A DNA stretch of 17,527 nucleotides from Faecalibacterium sp. CAG:74 (GTDB lineage: Bacteria; Bacillota; Clostridia; Christensenellales; Aristaeellaceae): positions 8,251 through 25,777 of the forward strand of contig FR899885.1 of assembly GCA_000437595.1 (NCBI GenBank), read 5' to 3'. Made by a program: the position numbers and the translations under genes. Positions 14,743-17,527 of the stretch are shown here, piece by piece; within the stretch, counting starts at the first letter, position 1, and each line of letters begins with the position of its first letter. The notes under the pieces were generated by a model, which was not told the DNA's origin, did not search any database, and worked only from the letters and a program-made list of their open reading frames with translations.

Positions 14743-16143
14743 TCACGTTCCCATCTTCTCGATGACCTTCAGCGTGATGACGGAGGTCACGAAGCCGCCG
14801 GGGTTTGTGGGCATCATCAGCAGGGAGTGCTGACCGGAATCAACCGCGCCGGTGGACGTGCGGCGGAGGTAGGGGAGTGCATCGAGCGACTGCGTTTTGC
14901 CCCACACGCTGTATGGAATTTCCGTGCCGTCCACCATGATGGTTTGGATGTATACGCCGTTGTCCGCCGTCATCCGCATCACGCAGGACAGCACCGACGG
15001 GTACTCATCCAGCGTGAAGGGGTGCGAAATCGGGGCGGTGTAGGTGCCGGTCGCGCGATTGCGGAAGGTCAATTCCGTCAGCTTGCCGCCGATGAGCTTG
15101 CTTGCGTTCACCTCGCGCAGCAAATCGGCGATTTCGTCGGACAGCGCGGGCTGACGGTTCGCCAGCGTCAGCGTCACCCGACCGGGCTGCCCGAACACGT
15201 CCGGAATGTGCATGGCGACAATGCGCTCCACCAGCACCGTATTTTCCTCCGGCAGCGCCAGCCGAAAACGCTGCCCCAGCCGGAAGGTATCCAGCGATTC
15301 GCCCGTGATGCGCGAGAGGTCGATGCCCTGCAGCTGCACCGTCGCGGTTGGCTGACTGTGCCGCTCCAAGTAGCGCTCCGCCACGCGCTTCAGCGTATCC
15401 GCATCCATGATTTGGTCACTGGTGAACGTCCGCGCGGCAATGCCCCACGTTTTCGTGTCTGCCGCGTCGATGTATTCGCGCCCCAGCAGCGGGGTCAACG
15501 TTACGCGGTCAAGCCCCTGCCCGCAGCCATAGGGGAACACGCGCGTGCAGAGCCGGCTCGCGTCGCGGGTGACGCGCACGGTGCTGATGTTGCGCGTCAG
15601 CCGCCCTTCGCACGAAATTTCCTCCGGCAGCTTGCGCAGATGCAGCTTCCACGGCAGCTTCGTCTGGTCGAACGCCCAGCAGAGGTTCGGGGGCAGCATG
15701 TCCAGCAAGCTCGTCAGCGCGGCGTAAATTGACTGCGTCTGCCCAATCGCGGAAATCACCAGCGCTTCATCCGCTTCGATGTCGCCAACCCGCCAGCGGA
15801 TGCGCGTTTGGTAGCTCAGGATGCGCTTGAGGATGGTTTGCACGTTTTCCGCGTACGTCAGCGCGGGCAGCATGTCGTCCGCCAGCGTCGCCATCCCGTG
15901 CTCCAGCTGCACCACGCGCCGCAGCCCCGGCTCTTCGCTGATGCTGGAAACGCGGTAAATTTCGTCATCCCCGAAGCCGTCACAAAGGCGCACGAAGTCC
16001 CGCACACAGACGGGCGCATCCTCCGGCGGCAGCACCATTTCCGCCATGGACAGCGGCTGAAGCGAACGGTCAACCGTCAGGCGAATTGGGTGCAAATCCG
16101 CGCGCGGCTTCATTTTGTCGTCCAGCAGACACGGCAGATTCAT
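14743..16143 (-). CDS. Phage tail hub / endopeptidase-type minor structural protein (Tal-like)
   Basis: 466 residues. Position directly after Dit and the N-terminal layout identify it as the tail-tip hub protein of siphophage type. The sequence is rich in beta structure with LTVDRSLQPLSMAEMVLPPE near the start, like prophage tail endopeptidase/Gp37-like proteins. The C-terminal region (about 360-466) looks like a separate beta-rich domain. No catalytic protease motif can be pointed to. I chose the ATG at 16143, which overlaps the Dit stop (TGATG) and has GGGAGGT at 8 nt, over the upstream in-frame start at 16164. It is short for a hub carrying a receptor-binding domain; no separate fibre gene lies between it and the endolysin. 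Confidence 0.78.
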   Translation of the reverse strand: MNLPCLLDDKMKPRADLHPIRLTVDRSLQPLSMAEMVLPPEDAPVCVRDFVRLCDGFGDDEIYRVSSISEEPGLRRVVQLEHGMATLADDMLPALTYAENVQTILKRILSYQTRIRWRVGDIEADEALVISAIGQTQSIYAALTSLLDMLPPNLCWAFDQTKLPWKLHLRKLPEEISCEGRLTRNISTVRVTRDASRLCTRVFPYGCGQGLDRVTLTPLLGREYIDAADTKTWGIAARTFTSDQIMDADTLKRVAERYLERHSQPTATVQLQGIDLSRITGESLDTFRLGQRFRLALPEENTVLVERIVAMHIPDVFGQPGRVTLTLANRQPALSDEIADLLREVNASKLIGGKLTELTFRNRATGTYTAPISHPFTLDEYPSVLSCVMRMTADNGVYIQTIMVDGTEIPYSVWGKTQSLDALPYLRRTSTGAVDSGQHSLLMMPTNPGGFVTSVITLKVIEKMGT

Positions 16144-16964
16144 CAGCAATACCTCCCTTTGCACCGCCCGGACACAAACGCCGCAGAGCCGGCTTCCACG
16201 CGGATTTCGTTCAGCACGCCCGGCCGCAGCAGCAAATCATCCGCGCTATCCGGCGTGCGATAGGGCAGAATGGACACCGTGCTGTCATCCGATACCATTT
16301 CCGCCGCGAAAACGCCCGCGTTGTGGTGAATCCGAATTGCCGCGCCGGGGGCAATCGTCAGCCCCTGAAAGCTGATTTTCCCCGCGGCGGATATGGTCAG
16401 CGTCGTGATGGCAGCGTCGCCGATGTTGCGAATCAGCAGATTCAGCGGCGTTTCGGGCGCGTCGCCGGGGACGGCAAGGAGCTTAGACGGCGCATCGGAC
16501 GTGTTCGGCATCAGGAAACTTGTCTCCGCCGCGTCCTCCCAGTAGGGGCAGGAGAAGGCGGTGAAAACAAGCGAGAGCGTCTCCAGCCAGTTGAGCGTGC
16601 TCATGGTCGGATACTGTGTGCAGACGACGCGCAGCACTCGCTTGCCGTCCTCATGCAGCGTCAGCACGCCGCCCGCTTCCGCCCACGCCGCCACAAGGTG
16701 CAGCAGCTGATGCCGCGCGGCGATGTCGTATTCCTCAATCAGGAAGCGGACACGCAGGGACAGCTGCTCCCGCTGGCGGCGCAGCAGGTGCAGCCCGCCG
16801 CCGATGCGGCTCGCCGTCACCCTCCCCCCGCCGGGCGCCAGCTCCCCCCTCGCCGCCACCGTCCGCACGGCGGGCGCAAGCTCCTCCACATCCAGCAGGT
16901 GAATCCGTGCGTCAAGGTCGCGCAGGGTCGTGCCGTTCAGGGCACAGTAAAGCCGGTCAGCCAA
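16143..16964 (-). CDS. Phage distal tail protein (Dit-like)
   Basis: 273 residues. The sequence fits the siphovirus tail component/Dit family, which forms the ring joining the tail tube to the tip. An N-terminal beta-rich domain (about 1-140) includes RFLIEEYDIAARHQLLHLVAAW, and a second beta domain (about 165-270) contains PLNLLIRNIGDAAITTLTI. The start is TTG (16964) with a perfect AGGAGGTG 8 nt upstream; there is no ATG in a usable position. It is followed by the hub gene with a 1-bp overlap, the usual Dit-Tal order. Confidence 0.78.
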   Translation of the reverse strand: MADRLYCALNGTTLRDLDARIHLLDVEELAPAVRTVAARGELAPGGGRVTASRIGGGLHLLRRQREQLSLRVRFLIEEYDIAARHQLLHLVAAWAEAGGVLTLHEDGKRVLRVVCTQYPTMSTLNWLETLSLVFTAFSCPYWEDAAETSFLMPNTSDAPSKLLAVPGDAPETPLNLLIRNIGDAAITTLTISAAGKISFQGLTIAPGAAIRIHHNAGVFAAEMVSDDSTVSILPYRTPDSADDLLLRPGVLNEIRVEAGSAAFVSGRCKGRYC

Positions 16965-16983
16965 GGGGAATGCACCTCCTTTC

Positions 16984-17133
16984 TCATGTGTACCTCCGCT
17001 GATTTACCTGCCGCGCGATGATGGCGGAGATAATCGGCGTGAGTGCCTCTGCCAGCGCGTCGTAGTCAATGGCGGGCGTTTCGGTGGATTCGGGATTTTG
17101 CGGGGCGTCGGCAAGTACATCAGGCTGCGTCAT
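16984..17133 (-). CDS. 49-residue protein between tail-tube-like and Dit genes
   Basis: Short frame starting MTQPDVLADAP and ending VNQRRYT, with a strong AAGGAGGAG ribosome site 5-7 nt before the ATG. Its start overlaps the end of the preceding tail gene by 14 bp, and its stop leaves 19 nt to the Dit start. It is acidic and proline-rich at first, then a likely helix (about 24-42, YDALAEALTPIISAIIARQV). It occupies the place where siphophages encode tail assembly chaperones and the tape measure, but is far too short for a tape measure. It could be a chaperone-like remnant; I recognise no family. Confidence 0.65.
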   Translation of the reverse strand: MTQPDVLADAPQNPESTETPAIDYDALAEALTPIISAIIARQVNQRRYT

Positions 17134-17527
17134 GCGTCTCCTCCTTCCACCAGTACAAGCGCGCGGGCAGATTTACGTCGCCCGGACGGTCGCTCTGCGC
17201 CAGAAACGTGAAGGGCAGCCTGCCTGCACCATCAGGCACACTCGTCAGCGATGCGCCGGAAACGCAAAGCGGGTTGCGCAGCTCAATCACCAGCAGCCCC
17301 CGGCTTGTCGTACCAATCCAGCATAGGCGGGAAAGCGGCTTGCGCGCCTGCTTTGGCGTGAGGGTCGTTACGCGCTCGGTCATTTCCGTGTCCGACGGCA
17401 GCAGGCGTGCCAGATTTTCGGGCGTTACGTCCAGCATTGTGCCGCTGAGGGTAACGCGCCAGTCAATCAGGCGGATGCTCCCGGCAAACGGCAGCCGGTG
17501 CGAACCGCCCTCCGGGTCGAACTCGCG
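17120..17527 (-). CDS. Phage tail-tube-like protein (5' end outside window)
   Basis: The frame is open from the window edge (17527) to a TGA at 17120-17122: 135 residues of the C-terminal part. The ATG at 17437 is internal, because coding similarity in style (LPFAGSIRLIDWRVTLSGTM) continues upstream of it without a stop. The pattern of a DWRVTLSGTM strand pair, TPENLARLLP and a closing GRLPFTFLAQSD segment resembles major tail (tube) proteins of Gram-positive phages and PBSX-like elements. The start and full length cannot be seen. The downstream 49-residue gene overlaps its end. Confidence 0.6.
   Translation of the reverse strand, partial: REFDPEGGSHRLPFAGSIRLIDWRVTLSGTMLDVTPENLARLLPSDTEMTERVTTLTPKQARKPLSRLCWIGTTSRGLLVIELRNPLCVSGASLTSVPDGAGRLPFTFLAQSDRPGDVNLPARLYWWKEETHDAA

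Noticed and set aside
16086..17021. 311-residue rightward frame over the Dit region
   Set aside because: The leftward frames have strong ribosome sites and tight gene coupling; this one is a composition-driven shadow.

Overview
The window looks like chromosomal DNA of a fairly GC-rich Clostridia-type Firmicute, probably a gut lineage. This rests on consensus sigma-A promoters, strong AGGAGG-type ribosome binding sites, a two-piece cobalamin methionine synthase, a YkpA-type ABC-F protein and a phi-LC3-type holin. The species cannot be named from the sequence.

Left part (1-5.6 kb): metA (homoserine O-acyltransferase) reads rightwards from a near-perfect promoter. It converges on a leftward ABC-F ATPase gene through a shared hairpin terminator. 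A 435-bp gene-free, hairpin-rich stretch follows, then a leftward two-component system (OmpR-type regulator, then histidine kinase) whose two genes are unusually separated by a dispersed repeat. A small membrane-anchored PDZ protein lies upstream of the regulator.

Middle (6.0-12.2 kb): one compact rightward operon with a promoter at 6001-6029 and a strong terminator at 12140-12180. It encodes a TraX-family membrane protein, a stand-alone methionine-synthase activation protein, MetH without its activation domain, a calcineurin-like phosphoesterase and the tRNA-modifying GTPase MnmE. Genes overlap or are spaced by 15 bp or less. The two methionine-synthase genes together rebuild the function of one long MetH; metA upstream supplies activated homoserine for the same pathway.

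Right part (12.2-17.5 kb): a leftward phage-tail and lysis cluster. In transcription order it holds a tail-tube-like protein (cut by the window edge), a 49-residue protein, a distal tail protein (Dit), a tail hub/endopeptidase-type protein, an NlpC/P60 endolysin with a peptidoglycan-binding domain, a small membrane/coiled-coil protein, an SH3 plus peptidoglycan-binding protein and a phi-LC3 holin. A rightward gene for a secreted protein of unknown function sits inside the lysis part. No tape-measure gene lies between the tube-like gene and Dit, where siphophages carry one. A host-type dispersed repeat is embedded in this cluster, suggesting long residence in the chromosome.

Most notable points: an ABC-F protein whose second ATPase site has lost three key residues; a three-copy repeat family made of a 47-nt core plus hairpins with compensatory changes; and the compact tail/lysis cluster that lacks a tape measure at the expected place.
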